From: Buttiauxella gaviniae ATCC 51604
GTDB taxonomy: Bacteria > Pseudomonadota > Gammaproteobacteria > Enterobacterales > Enterobacteriaceae
Direction of reading: 5' to 3'
Length of the DNA: 64,000 nucleotides
Assembly (NCBI RefSeq): GCF_001654835.1
Contig: NZ_LXEP01000017.1
Coordinates: 90,563 to 154,562 of the forward strand
The position numbers and the translations under genes were made by a program. Position 1 is the first letter of the stretch; every line of letters starts with the position of its first letter. The notes under the pieces are model-generated. The model saw only the letters and a list, made by a program, of their open reading frames with translations, ran no database searches and was not told the origin of the DNA. Of this stretch, positions 37,616-46,377 are shown one piece after another.

Positions 37616-38380
37616 ATGGCGTTGCTCGAACTGAAAAATATCGAAAAGCACTATGGTGACCAAGTGGTGCTGGAACGGCTGAATGTCACCGTCGAAGAAG
37701 GCGAGTTTGTCTCGATTGTCGGCGCTTCAGGCTGCGGGAAAACCACCTTTCTGAAGATGCTACTCGGCACCGAATCGGCCACCAAAGGGGAATTTTTGCT
37801 GGATGGCAAACCTATCTCGCAAGAACCGGACGCGCAGCGCGGTGTGGTTTTCCAGCGCTACTCGGTGTTTCCGCACCTGACGGTGATTGGCAATGTGATG
37901 CTGGCAGAAGAGTTCAGCACCGCCCGCTGGCTGGGGCGCGTGTGGGGCAAAAAGCGCCGGGAAATTCGTGAACGCGCCCGTGCGATGCTCGATCAGGTCG
38001 GTTTACTGCCTGCGCAAAACAAATATCCGCACCAACTTTCTGGCGGAATGCAACAGCGCCTGGCGCTAGCTCAGGCACTGATGAAACAGCCACGCATTCT
38101 GCTGCTTGATGAGCCTTTTGGCGCACTCGACCCTGGCATTCGTAACGAAATGCACTTGCTGATTAGCGATTTGTGGGAGCGCCACCGCCTGACCATTTTT
38201 ATGATTACGCATGACCTGAAAGAGGGATTTTCGCTCGGTTCAAGGCTGTGGGTGTTTGACAAAGTGCGTCACGACCCGCAAGCACCAGACCGTTGGGGCG
38301 CAAGCATTACCTACGATATCCCGCTTGATAAAAAACCCGCCAGCCCGGTGGACGCCGAATCTGAACGTAAAGTCGCCTGA
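37616..38380 (+). CDS. ABC transporter ATP-binding protein, guanidine operon
   Basis: 254 residues. Walker A GASGCGKTTF (about 37-46), signature LSGGMQQRLALAQAL, Walker B ILLLDEPFGALD and H-loop FMITHDLKEG. NitT/TauT subfamily. AGGAGG precedes the ATG, 9 bp after the permease stop. Confidence 0.92.
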   Translation: MALLELKNIEKHYGDQVVLERLNVTVEEGEFVSIVGASGCGKTTFLKMLLGTESATKGEFLLDGKPISQEPDAQRGVVFQRYSVFPHLTVIGNVMLAEEFSTARWLGRVWGKKRREIRERARAMLDQVGLLPAQNKYPHQLSGGMQQRLALAQALMKQPRILLLDEPFGALDPGIRNEMHLLISDLWERHRLTIFMITHDLKEGFSLGSRLWVFDKVRHDPQAPDRWGASITYDIPLDKKPASPVDAESERKVA

Positions 38381-38394
38381 AATAAGGAGCCTAC

Positions 38395-39108
38395 ATGACC
38401 TATCAAACTAATCTTCCCGCAGGCAGCCACTGGTCACTCATCATGCGCAGTGGCACCGCTTTAACACTCACCGACATTAACGGCGGCGTGAACGCTGCCG
38501 CGCTGTTTTACAACCCGGAAAACCTGCTGGAACGCTACAACGCGCCTGACACCCTGAAATGCCAGCACACCTTCCGCTTAACCGCCGGACACTGCCTCTA
38601 TTCCGATATGGGGCGCATCTTCTGCGGCATTGAACAAGACACTTTCGGCTGGCATGAAACCGTCTGTGGCAGCAGCAATGCCGCGCAAATCGCAGAGCAA
38701 TTCGGCGCACTGGATTACCAACAGGCCCACAACGAACGCCACCAAAACGGCTACGACAGCTTTCTGATTGAACTGGCGAAATACGGCCTTGGGAAACGCG
38801 ATATGGCAGCGAATATCAACTTTTTCGCCAAAGTCACCGCAAGCGATGAAGGTGATTTAACACTCGAGCAGCAGGGCCTTGCGGGTGCATCTGTCACCCT
38901 GCGTTTTGCGATGGACACGCTAGTGATTCTTCACACCTGCCCGCACTCGTTGAACACCGCCAATGCGTACCCGCGCCAGGTGCTGGGTATTCAGCTGGAC
39001 GCAACCCGCCAACCGCTGCCAGAAATCTGCCTGCAACGTGAAGAAAACTGCCGCGGCCTGCATAACAACGAACTTTATATCCTGACTGAAGGAGCCTGCG
39101 GATGCTGA
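38395..39108 (+). CDS. DUF1989 protein, carboxyguanidine deiminase-type subunit (UAAP2-like)
   Basis: 237 residues, one of the two urea-amidolyase-associated proteins. Published work on this family showed that the two DUF1989 partners form carboxyguanidine deiminase (CgdAB), which turns carboxyguanidine into allophanate plus ammonia. Conserved segments are [33 protein letters not shown] and the Cys of LHTCPHSLN. Length suggests the UAAP2 type, but which Cgd subunit it is was not tested. AGGAG precedes the ATG. Confidence 0.85.
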   Translation: MTYQTNLPAGSHWSLIMRSGTALTLTDINGGVNAAALFYNPENLLERYNAPDTLKCQHTFRLTAGHCLYSDMGRIFCGIEQDTFGWHETVCGSSNAAQIAEQFGALDYQQAHNERHQNGYDSFLIELAKYGLGKRDMAANINFFAKVTASDEGDLTLEQQGLAGASVTLRFAMDTLVILHTCPHSLNTANAYPRQVLGIQLDATRQPLPEICLQREENCRGLHNNELYILTEGACGC

Positions 39109-39737
39109 CTGAAAGCCCACGCCATACAGAAACTGCCCAGCTCAACGCCACGGTAAACGCCGGTGATTATTGGGTTTATCGTCTGCAAGAGGGCCAGACG
39201 CTGCGCATCACAGATCTGGAAGGCAACCAGGCGGCAGATACGCTGTTTTATAACGCTGACGACACCGCCGAGCGCTACAGCGTGACGGATACGCTGCGCG
39301 GCCAGCGCAACGTTTTTCTCACTACGGGCAGCGTATTGCGCTCCAGTGAAGACCGACCGATGCTGGAAATTGTGGCTGATACCTGTGGCCGTCACGACAC
39401 CCTTGGCGGTGCCTGTGCTACAGAGAGCAACACCGTTCGCTATTCACTTGAAAAACGCCATATGCACGCCTGCCGTGATAGTTGGTTGCTTGCCGTGGCG
39501 CAGCACCCGGAATATGGCCTGACGCGCCGCGACATCACGCACAACATCAATTTCTTTATGAACGTGCCGGTCACCAAAGAGGGCGGATTGCAGTTTGCCG
39601 ATGGGATTTCAGCTCCGGGGAAATACGTCGAACTGGTGGCGAAAATGAACGTTCTGGTGATGATCTCCAACTGCCCGCAGCTCAACAACCCTTGCAACGG
39701 TTACAACCCAACGCCGATTGAAGTCGCCGTCTGGTAA
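39102..39737 (+). CDS. DUF1989 protein, carboxyguanidine deiminase-type subunit (UAAP1-like)
   Basis: 211 residues, paralogue of the preceding gene, with which it overlaps by 7 bp. Shared blocks: [42 protein letters not shown] and the Cys pair in [15 protein letters not shown], likely metal or active-site residues. Predicted partner in carboxyguanidine deiminase. After its stop there is a 79-bp gap holding a guanidine-II riboswitch. Confidence 0.85.
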   Translation: MLTESPRHTETAQLNATVNAGDYWVYRLQEGQTLRITDLEGNQAADTLFYNADDTAERYSVTDTLRGQRNVFLTTGSVLRSSEDRPMLEIVADTCGRHDTLGGACATESNTVRYSLEKRHMHACRDSWLLAVAQHPEYGLTRRDITHNINFFMNVPVTKEGGLQFADGISAPGKYVELVAKMNVLVMISNCPQLNNPCNGYNPTPIEVAVW

Positions 39738-39750
39738 CACTTTTAGCGCC

Positions 39751-39799
39751 GCGGGACGGCCCGCACTCCAGCGCCCGAATTGAAAGCAGGACGACCTGC
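39751..39799 (+). ncRNA. Guanidine-II riboswitch (mini-ykkC) inside the operon
   Basis: Two hairpins with the diagnostic ACGR tetraloops: GCGGG-ACGG-CCCGC (39751-39764) and GCAGG-ACGA-CCTGC (39786-39799), joined by a 21-nt linker. Both show the GG-ACGR-CC core of the class. The second hairpin ends 17 nt before the carboxylase ATG, so it probably controls ribosome access. It is of a different class from the guanidine-I switch in the operon leader. Confidence 0.9.
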
Positions 39800-39816
39800 G
39801 AGCCTGAGAAACGGTT

Positions 39817-42800
39817 ATGTTTAAACGAGTCTTGATTGCCAACCGTGGCGCGATTGCGGTGCGTATTATCCGCACCCTGAAGCAAATGGGCATCACTGCA
39901 ATTGCGGTCTATGCCGAAGCCGATAAACACTCCCAGCACGTGCGCCAGGCCGATATTGCCTTCTCGTTAGGTGACGGCAACGTGCGCGAAACTTATCTCA
40001 ACCAGGACAAACTGTTTGCGATCCTCAGAGAAAGCGGCGCTGAAGCCGTGCATCCGGGCTACGGTTTCCTGAGTGAAAACGCCAGTTTTGTTGAGCGCTG
40101 CGATGCAGAAAATGTGGTATTCCTCGGCCCGACGGTTGAACAGATGGCGGCCTTTGGCCTGAAACATCGCGCCCGAGAATTGGCAGAGTTAAATAACGTG
40201 CCACTGCTTTCTGGCAGTGGGTTGCTGACCTCACTTGAGGTTGCCTTAACCCAAGCGGATCGTATCGGCTACCCGGTGATGTTGAAAAGCACGGCGGGCG
40301 GCGGTGGGATTGGCATGCAATGCTGCGATAATGCATCAGCATTGAAAGAAGCATTTACCCGCGTAAAACGCCTCGCAGGTAACAACTTCTCCGACGATGG
40401 CGTCTTTTTAGAGAAATTTATCGCCCACGCACGCCATATCGAAGTGCAGGTTTTTGGTGACGGAGCCGGTAACGTTATCGCGCTGGGCGAACGCGATTGT
40501 TCAGCACAGCGCCGCAATCAAAAAGTGATTGAAGAAACCCCTGCCCCACGCCTGTCTGATGCGACCCGCAGCGCCCTGCACTGCACGGCAGTCGAACTTT
40601 GCGAAGCGGTTAATTATCGCAGCGCCGGGACGGTTGAATACGTCTACGACGATGTCAGCGAGCAGTTCTGGTTTCTTGAAGTGAACACCCGTTTGCAGGT
40701 TGAACATGGCGTAACCGAAATGGTTTACGGCGTGGATATTGTGAGCTGGATGGTGGCACTGGGTGCAAATGAACTCCCTGCGTTAGAAACCTTGCGCACT
40801 ACGCCGCACGGCCATGCGATTCAGGTGCGGGTTTATGCCGAAGACCCGGCGAAAAACTTCCAGCCCGTGGCCGGGCTGTTAAGCGAAGTGATATTCCCAC
40901 AGGCGATAGAAGGCGCTGTGCTTCGTGTCGATCACTGGCTGGCGACCGGCTGTGAAGTCTCGCCTTTTTACGACCCGATGCTGGCAAAAGTGATTGTTCA
41001 TGCTGATTCCCGCGAACAGGCGCTGTTATCGCTATCAAACGCATTGCAGCAAACATCGCTCTATGGCATCGAAACCAACCTGAACTGGCTGCAATATTTA
41101 CTGACTTTGCCAGAAGTACAGGAAGGGAGAGTCATAACCGCCACGCTTGGCAAGGTGAACTGGCAACCCGCAACGCTGGATGTGATTACCGGCGGCACCA
41201 TGACCACTATCCAGGATGTACCAGGCCGCAGCGGTTACTGGCATGTCGGCGTGCCCCCTTCCGGCCCATTCGACAGCCGCGCCTTTACCGTTGGCAATCA
41301 GCTGTTGGGCAACGGCGCGCAGGCCGCTGGGCTGGAAATTACACTACGCGGCCCGACACTGCGTTTTAATCAGCCATGCGCCTTCGTGCTGACAGGGGCT
41401 GAAATTGCCGCAAAACTGGATGATGAACCGTTATCGACTGGTGTAGTGATTAACGCTAACGCCGGGCAAACCCTGACGCTGGGCGACATTACCGGCGCGG
41501 GCTGCCGCAGTTATTTGTTGCTGGCGGGCGGGCTGAACTGCCCAGAGTATCTTGGCAGCCGCAGCACCTTTACGCTGGGTAAATTTGGTGGTCATGCCGG
41601 GCGTGCGCTGCGTGCTGGCGATGTGTTGCACCTGGCCGCAGCGGAGCATCGCCCTGCTGCTTCTTTAACGGAACAAGATTACCCGCAGCTGAGCAATAGC
41701 TGGCAGATCCGTGTGATTTACGGCCCACACGGCGCACCGGAGTTTTTCACCGAGCAGGATATTGAGGAGTTTTTTGCAGCGCGTTGGCAGGTGCATTACA
41801 ACTCGAGTCGTACCGGTATTCGTTTGATTGGCCCAAAACCGACCTGGGCACGCAGCGATGGCGGTGAGGCAGGAATGCACCCGTCAAATATTCACGACAA
41901 TGCTTATGCCTTTGGCACCGTGGATTTTACTGGTGATATGCCGGTGATCTTAGGGCCGGACGGCCCGTCGCTCGGCGGCTTTGTTTGCCCGGCAACAGTA
42001 ATTAGCGATGATTTGTGGAAGCTCGGGCAGCTTAAAGCCGGAGACACAATTGAGTTTGTCGCGGTGAGTCTGGATGGTTTGGAAAACCGAATCTCCTCCC
42101 CAATCCTCTACCACGATCCCGCCAACAACGGCATGCCATCCTTCACCATCCGCGCGGCTGGCGACCGTTTTTTACTGGTGGAATACGGCGAGCAGATGCT
42201 GGATATCGCCCTGCGCTTTCGCGTCCACGCACTAATGCAGCGCCTGGAAGCCTATCCGCAAGAAGGACGTCTTGAACTGACCCCCGGTATTCGCTCACTA
42301 CAAATTCATTTCGATAACCATCTTTGCCCTCGCCAGCAACTGCTGGAAAGGATCGTGGCAGCCGATAAAGATCTTGGCGATCTGCAAAACGCTAAAGTCC
42401 CGTCGCGTACCGTCTGGCTTCCACTGAGCTGGGACGATTCCGCCTGCCGTGAAGCAATTACCCGCTACACCCAGTCGGTGCGCCCCGGTGCGCCGTGGTG
42501 CCCAAGCAATATCGAATTTATCCGCCGTATCAATGGCCTTGATTCAGTTGATGAAGTCAAAAAGATTGTCTTTGATGCCCGTTACTTAGTAATGGGGCTG
42601 GGAGATGTTTACCTTGGCGCACCCGTGGCGACACCGCTCGACCCGCGCCATCGCCTGGTCACCACCAAATACAACCCGGCACGCACCTGGACTGCGGAAA
42701 ACTCCGTGGGAATCGGCGGAGCTTACATGTGTGTTTACGGCATGGAAGGGCCTGGTGGATACCAGTTTATCGGGCGCACATTGCAAATGTGGAACCGAGA

Positions 42801-43347
42801 TCGCCAGACAGATGTATTCACCAAACCGTGGCTACTACGCTTCTTCGACCAGATTCGTTTCTACGAAGTCAGTGCTCAAGAACTACTGGAAATACGTGAA
42901 CGTTTCCCGTGGGGCGACTACCCGCTGCGCATTGAAGAAGAGGAATTTAGCCTCGATGATTATCAGCAAATGCTTGATCAAGAAGCAGAAACCATCGATA
43001 CCTTCCAGCAGCAGCGCCAACATGCTTTTGATGAGGAACTGTCTCGCTGGCGTGCTGAAGGGCAATTCACCTTTGATAGTGCGCTGGATGAAGCCCCGTC
43101 TAATGAAGAGTACATCCCTGATTCCTGCTGCGGAGTAGAAAGCCAGGTCGCCGGGAGTGTGTGGCAATGGCTGGTTGAGCCCGGTGAGCAGGTAAAAGCG
43201 GGCCAAACCATTGGCATTCTGGAATCTATGAAAATGGAAATCCCAATTACTTCACCGGTGGATGGCGTTATCCGCACCTTCCAGCGCCAACAGGGGAATC
43301 AGGTCCACGCTGGGCAGTTACTGATGGTGATTGAAACCGCGGCCTGA
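39817..43347 (+). CDS. Biotin-dependent guanidine carboxylase (urea carboxylase family)
   Basis: 1176 residues. Domains in order: biotin carboxylase with ATP-grasp (about 1-450; MLKSTAGGGGIGMQ and EVNTRLQVEHGVTEMV), KipI/KipA-like (AHS) domains and the carboxyltransferase region (about 455-1080; GYWHVGVPPSGPFDSRAF, NSVGIGGAYMCVYGMEG), and a biotin carrier domain with biotinyl Lys1139 in ESMKMEIP. It carboxylates its substrate with bicarbonate and ATP. Homologues are often annotated as urea carboxylase, but the two guanidine riboswitches and the DUF1989 pair indicate guanidine as substrate. It lacks a fused allophanate hydrolase domain, and none is encoded next to it. Confidence 0.9.
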   Translation: MFKRVLIANRGAIAVRIIRTLKQMGITAIAVYAEADKHSQHVRQADIAFSLGDGNVRETYLNQDKLFAILRESGAEAVHPGYGFLSENASFVERCDAENVVFLGPTVEQMAAFGLKHRARELAELNNVPLLSGSGLLTSLEVALTQADRIGYPVMLKSTAGGGGIGMQCCDNASALKEAFTRVKRLAGNNFSDDGVFLEKFIAHARHIEVQVFGDGAGNVIALGERDCSAQRRNQKVIEETPAPRLSDATRSALHCTAVELCEAVNYRSAGTVEYVYDDVSEQFWFLEVNTRLQVEHGVTEMVYGVDIVSWMVALGANELPALETLRTTPHGHAIQVRVYAEDPAKNFQPVAGLLSEVIFPQAIEGAVLRVDHWLATGCEVSPFYDPMLAKVIVHADSREQALLSLSNALQQTSLYGIETNLNWLQYLLTLPEVQEGRVITATLGKVNWQPATLDVITGGTMTTIQDVPGRSGYWHVGVPPSGPFDSRAFTVGNQLLGNGAQAAGLEITLRGPTLRFNQPCAFVLTGAEIAAKLDDEPLSTGVVINANAGQTLTLGDITGAGCRSYLLLAGGLNCPEYLGSRSTFTLGKFGGHAGRALRAGDVLHLAAAEHRPAASLTEQDYPQLSNSWQIRVIYGPHGAPEFFTEQDIEEFFAARWQVHYNSSRTGIRLIGPKPTWARSDGGEAGMHPSNIHDNAYAFGTVDFTGDMPVILGPDGPSLGGFVCPATVISDDLWKLGQLKAGDTIEFVAVSLDGLENRISSPILYHDPANNGMPSFTIRAAGDRFLLVEYGEQMLDIALRFRVHALMQRLEAYPQEGRLELTPGIRSLQIHFDNHLCPRQQLLERIVAADKDLGDLQNAKVPSRTVWLPLSWDDSACREAITRYTQSVRPGAPWCPSNIEFIRRINGLDSVDEVKKIVFDARYLVMGLGDVYLGAPVATPLDPRHRLVTTKYNPARTWTAENSVGIGGAYMCVYGMEGPGGYQFIGRTLQMWNRDRQTDVFTKPWLLRFFDQIRFYEVSAQELLEIRERFPWGDYPLRIEEEEFSLDDYQQMLDQEAETIDTFQQQRQHAFDEELSRWRAEGQFTFDSALDEAPSNEEYIPDSCCGVESQVAGSVWQWLVEPGEQVKAGQTIGILESMKMEIPITSPVDGVIRTFQRQQGNQVHAGQLLMVIETAA

Positions 43348-43363
43348 TTTTCACTTTTTATAT

Positions 43364-43387
43364 GGCGGGTTGCACTGGCGGCCCGCC
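43364..43387 (+). terminator. Hairpin after the guanidine operon
   Basis: GGCGGG (43364-43369) pairs with CCCGCC (43382-43387), 17 bp after the carboxylase stop; only a weak T stretch follows, so termination is probable but not certain. Confidence 0.5.
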
Positions 43388-43505
43388 CATTTCACATGTT
43401 GCTAATTTGTTAACTCACTCACAAATCCGCGCAGCAAGGATTTTTATTTAACCCACTAATATTTAATGTGTTATTTCGCAAGTATGTATATCCCCATCCC
43501 AACCA

Positions 43506-43520
43506 GTACGATAATCGCAC
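43506..43520. promoter_or_regulatory. PcaR-like operator (distal) upstream of the MFS gene
   Basis: GTACGATAATCGCAC differs at one base from the Pseudomonas PcaR box as I recall it (GTTCGATAATCGCAC). An IclR-family protein would bind it. Confidence 0.5.
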
Positions 43521-43592
43521 ACAAACACCTGCCGAATGATTGCCCAATAGCCTGCTGAGTGGTTTGATTTAACGAACGATTAACGAATCATT

Positions 43593-43607
43593 GTTCGATA
43601 ATCGAAC
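43593..43607. promoter_or_regulatory. PcaR-like operator (proximal) upstream of the MFS gene
   Basis: Perfect 7-1-7 palindrome GTTCGAT-a-ATCGAAC, 28 bp before the MFS ATG and 87 bp from the distal copy. Two sites of the same design support control by an IclR-type regulator that is not in this window. Confidence 0.6.
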
Positions 43608-43634
43608 ACCTCAGCATCCTTCAGGACGTGCCTT

Positions 43635-45017
43635 ATGACAAAGACAACAACGACAGATATTCAGGCATTTATTAACAATAATAAGTTTTCCCGATATCAG
43701 TGGATGATCCTCATCCTCTGTTTCATTACGGTGGCGTTGGACGGCTTCGATACCGCGATTATTGGTTTTATCGCCTCAGACTTAGTACAGGAATGGGGTG
43801 TGCAGAAATCTGACCTTGGCCCGGTGATGAGTGCCGCTCTGGTTGGGCTGGCAGTCGGTGCATTAACTGCCGGACCAATGGCTGACCGCATCGGGCGTAA
43901 AAAGGTGTTGGTGTTATCGATTCTGGTATTCGGTGGTTTTAGCCTGCTGACCGCCTTTGCCACCAGCCTGACATCACTTGCTCTACTCCGCTTCCTCACC
44001 GGGCTTGGCCTGGGTGCTGCAATGCCGAACGCGGCAACGCTGATGTCAGAATATGCACCAGAACGTAAACGCGCCCTGCTGGTGAACCTGATGTTTGTCG
44101 GCTTCCCGATTGGTTCTTCAATGGGCGGTTTTGTCTCCGCATGGATGATCCCACATTACGGCTGGCAGAGCGTACTGGTGCTGGGCGGCGTCATGCCACT
44201 CATTCTTTCAGTGGTGTTGATGATTTGGTTGCCGGAATCGGCTCGTTATCTGGTGGTGAAGAACAAGCCGCAGAAAGATATCGCCACTATTTTGCGACGC
44301 ATTGCCCCACTGCCGTCAGGCGAAAATCTGCGCTTCGTGCTGAACGAAGTCGGCGGTCATATTAAAGATAAAACCGCGCTGGGCGTGATTTTCTCGCCAA
44401 GATATCTGGTAGGAACCTTAATGCTCTGCCTGACCTATTTCATGGGCCTGCTGATTTTCTATCTCCTGACCAGTTGGCTGCCGCTGCTGATTCGTGAAAC
44501 AGGCGCAACGCTCAGTCAGGCGTCGATTATCACCGCTTTGTTCCCACTCGGTGGTGGCATTGGGGTTCTGATTATTGGCGCACTGATGGACAAGCTGAAC
44601 CCAAACAAAGTGGTCGCCGTGGGTTATTTGCTGACAGGTCTTTTTGTGTGCCTTGTAGGGTTCTCTACTTCAAGCCTGGTATTAATGGGCGTGATGGTGT
44701 TTATCGCAGGCACCATTATGAACGGCGCGCAATCTTCAATGCCTGCGCTAGCCGCCGGGTTCTACCCAACACAAGGTCGTGCAACCGGTGTGGCATGGAT
44801 GTTGGGGCTTGGACGTTTTGGCGGAATTCTTGGGGCGTTTAGTGGTGCATTCTTGATGCAAGCTGAACTGTCGTTCAAAACTATTTTCATGCTACTGGCA
44901 ATTCCGGCCCTACTTTCCGCGACCGCGCTGATGGTGAAATCCTGGGCGGGCCAGCGCACATTGGCTGAGAACCGCGCCAATAACCACGAGCTGGATAAAG
45001 TTACGCAAAAAGCATGA
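43635..45017 (+). CDS. MFS transporter, aromatic acid:H+ symporter type
   Basis: 460 residues, 12 predicted helices. The motif DGFDTAIIGFIASDL near the N-terminus and the loop 2-3 signature GPMADRIGRKKVL are typical of AAHS-family carriers (PcaK, MhpT, BenK). It probably imports an aromatic acid such as 4-hydroxybenzoate or protocatechuate, which agrees with PcaR-like operators upstream. No catabolic genes for aromatics are nearby. The substrate is inferred. Confidence 0.85.
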   Translation: MTKTTTTDIQAFINNNKFSRYQWMILILCFITVALDGFDTAIIGFIASDLVQEWGVQKSDLGPVMSAALVGLAVGALTAGPMADRIGRKKVLVLSILVFGGFSLLTAFATSLTSLALLRFLTGLGLGAAMPNAATLMSEYAPERKRALLVNLMFVGFPIGSSMGGFVSAWMIPHYGWQSVLVLGGVMPLILSVVLMIWLPESARYLVVKNKPQKDIATILRRIAPLPSGENLRFVLNEVGGHIKDKTALGVIFSPRYLVGTLMLCLTYFMGLLIFYLLTSWLPLLIRETGATLSQASIITALFPLGGGIGVLIIGALMDKLNPNKVVAVGYLLTGLFVCLVGFSTSSLVLMGVMVFIAGTIMNGAQSSMPALAAGFYPTQGRATGVAWMLGLGRFGGILGAFSGAFLMQAELSFKTIFMLLAIPALLSATALMVKSWAGQRTLAENRANNHELDKVTQKA

Positions 45018-45035
45018 TGGAAAAATCTATAAGCA

Positions 45036-45058
45036 CGGCGGGCCAGTCCCGCCGTTTT
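45036..45058 (+). terminator. Intrinsic terminator of the MFS gene
   Basis: CGGCGGG-ccagt-CCCGCCG hairpin followed by TTTT, 18 bp after the stop. Confidence 0.85.
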
Positions 45059-45275
45059 GCGTAAAATGCATAACCATTTACAAATTTATACTCAATCCCG
45101 CTCATCACAGACTTTTCAATTCGTTATGCCGCTTAGTTTTTTTGCTGAAACGCATAAGCCTGACACAGCAAGAAAATAGTTAGCGTGAAAACCATCTGCC
45201 CGCTTTTTTTCCAACTACTCTTAATAGGCTTCTTACCGTTCACGAGGTCGATGTGTGATTTATGAGGAGTTCTCG

Positions 45276-45566
45276 ATGGAATATAAAGATCCAATGTTTG
45301 AGCTGCTAAGTAACCTTGAGCAGATTGTTTTTAAAGATAAGCATCAAATGATGGCACTTAATGATAAGCCCAATGCATTTTCTGAATTTGAACAACTAAG
45401 AAAAAGTACCGGGCTTAAGATTGATGATTTCGCCCGCGCAATGGGTGTGAGTGTTTCAATGGTACAGGAGTGGGAATCAAAACGACTCAGACCCTCCAAT
45501 ACCGAGCTGAAGTTGATGCGCTTAATGCAAGCGAATCCAACAATCAGTAAGCAGTTGATGGAATGA
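45276..45566 (+). CDS. yiaG: XRE-family HTH regulator YiaG
   Basis: 96 residues from the ATG at 45276 with GAGGAG upstream, equal to E. coli YiaG. The C-terminal half is a helix-turn-helix (TGLKIDDFARAMGVSVSMVQ, about residues 44-63). Predicted DNA-binding protein of unknown targets. The N-terminal half is more diverged from E. coli than the HTH. Confidence 0.9.
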   Translation: MEYKDPMFELLSNLEQIVFKDKHQMMALNDKPNAFSEFEQLRKSTGLKIDDFARAMGVSVSMVQEWESKRLRPSNTELKLMRLMQANPTISKQLME

Positions 45567-45612
45567 TTTTGTACTTTGTACCCTGATTGCCTTGTCCCAA
45601 AATTGTTATCCA

Positions 45613-45634
45613 AAACCCCGCCTGAGCGGGGTTT
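45613..45634 (+). terminator. Intrinsic terminator of yiaG
   Basis: AAACCCCGC-ctga-GCGGGGTTT, 46 bp after the yiaG stop. Confidence 0.8.
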
Positions 45635-45771
45635 GTCGTTTCTGAAGGCTACGTAAATAGTATGAAACGAAGCGGCAATGCTCGAAAACCTGACCTGTGT
45701 CACTTCCGTAATCACAAATCTAATCCATAACTTAGAGAGGGTTATTAACACGTAAAGCAAAAGGAGGTTGT

Positions 45772-46206
45772 ATGTCTAAGAAAATCCTGGTTCCTATCGA
45801 TATTTCCGAAACAGAGCTGACACAGCAGGTTATCCCCCATGTTGAAGGGTATGCAAAGCAGGACGATGCCACGATCCATTTTCTGGCCGTCATCCCTGAC
45901 TATACCTATTTTGCCGCTTACGGCCTGGGCTATGCTTCGATTGCACCAGATGCCAAAGAGAGGGAAGCTGCCGCCATGGAATCGCTGAGCGAAATAGTGG
46001 CTAAATTTAACCTGCCTGAAGATCGGATTGAAAAGCACGTTCTGAGCGGTTCGCCGAAAGATCATATTCTCCAACTGGCCGATGATATTGACGCCGATGT
46101 GATTATTCTGGCTTCCCACCGCCCAAGCATGTCTACCTATCTTCTTGGTTCAAACGCTGCTGCAGTGGTTCGCCATGCAAAATGCTCGGTATTGGTTGTT
46201 CGCTGA
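45772..46206 (+). CDS. Universal stress protein, UspF/UspG-type
   Basis: 144 residues with the Usp fold: KILVPIDISE at the start and the ATP-binding signature ASHRPSMSTYLLGSNAAAVV, ending in CSVLVVR. Nucleotide-binding cytoplasmic stress protein of the ATP-binding (UspFG) branch. AAAGGAGG precedes the ATG. E. coli uspF and uspG are elsewhere, so this is either a relocated orthologue or an extra copy. Confidence 0.88.
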   Translation: MSKKILVPIDISETELTQQVIPHVEGYAKQDDATIHFLAVIPDYTYFAAYGLGYASIAPDAKEREAAAMESLSEIVAKFNLPEDRIEKHVLSGSPKDHILQLADDIDADVIILASHRPSMSTYLLGSNAAAVVRHAKCSVLVVR

Positions 46207-46212
46207 GTCATA

Positions 46213-46235
46213 AAAAACCCCGCGCTGCGGGGTTT
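46213..46235 (+). terminator. Intrinsic terminator of the usp gene
   Basis: AAACCCCGC-gct-GCGGGGTTT hairpin 8 bp after the stop. Confidence 0.8.
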
Positions 46236-46334
46236 GAGGTTAATGGCATATTTTTCCCCAGGCCGGATTAGCATCGCGACAACCTGTCTGAGAAATAGCT
46301 AGCCCATTGATAAAAAAGCGTAAACATTCAGGCG

Positions 46335-46360
46335 AAAAAAAACCCGCCGAAGCGGGTTCT
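46335..46360 (-). terminator. Intrinsic terminator of glyS
   Basis: On the minus strand ACCCGC-ttcg-GCGGGT is followed by a T8 run. It lies 18 bp after the glyS stop. Confidence 0.88.
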
Positions 46361-46377
46361 TTAAAACGGCAGCAAAC

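Noticed and set aside
39817..43347. Naming the carboxylase plainly as urea carboxylase
   Set aside because: Two guanidine-specific riboswitches and the DUF1989 deiminase pair favour guanidine; a urea role without allophanate hydrolase has even less support.
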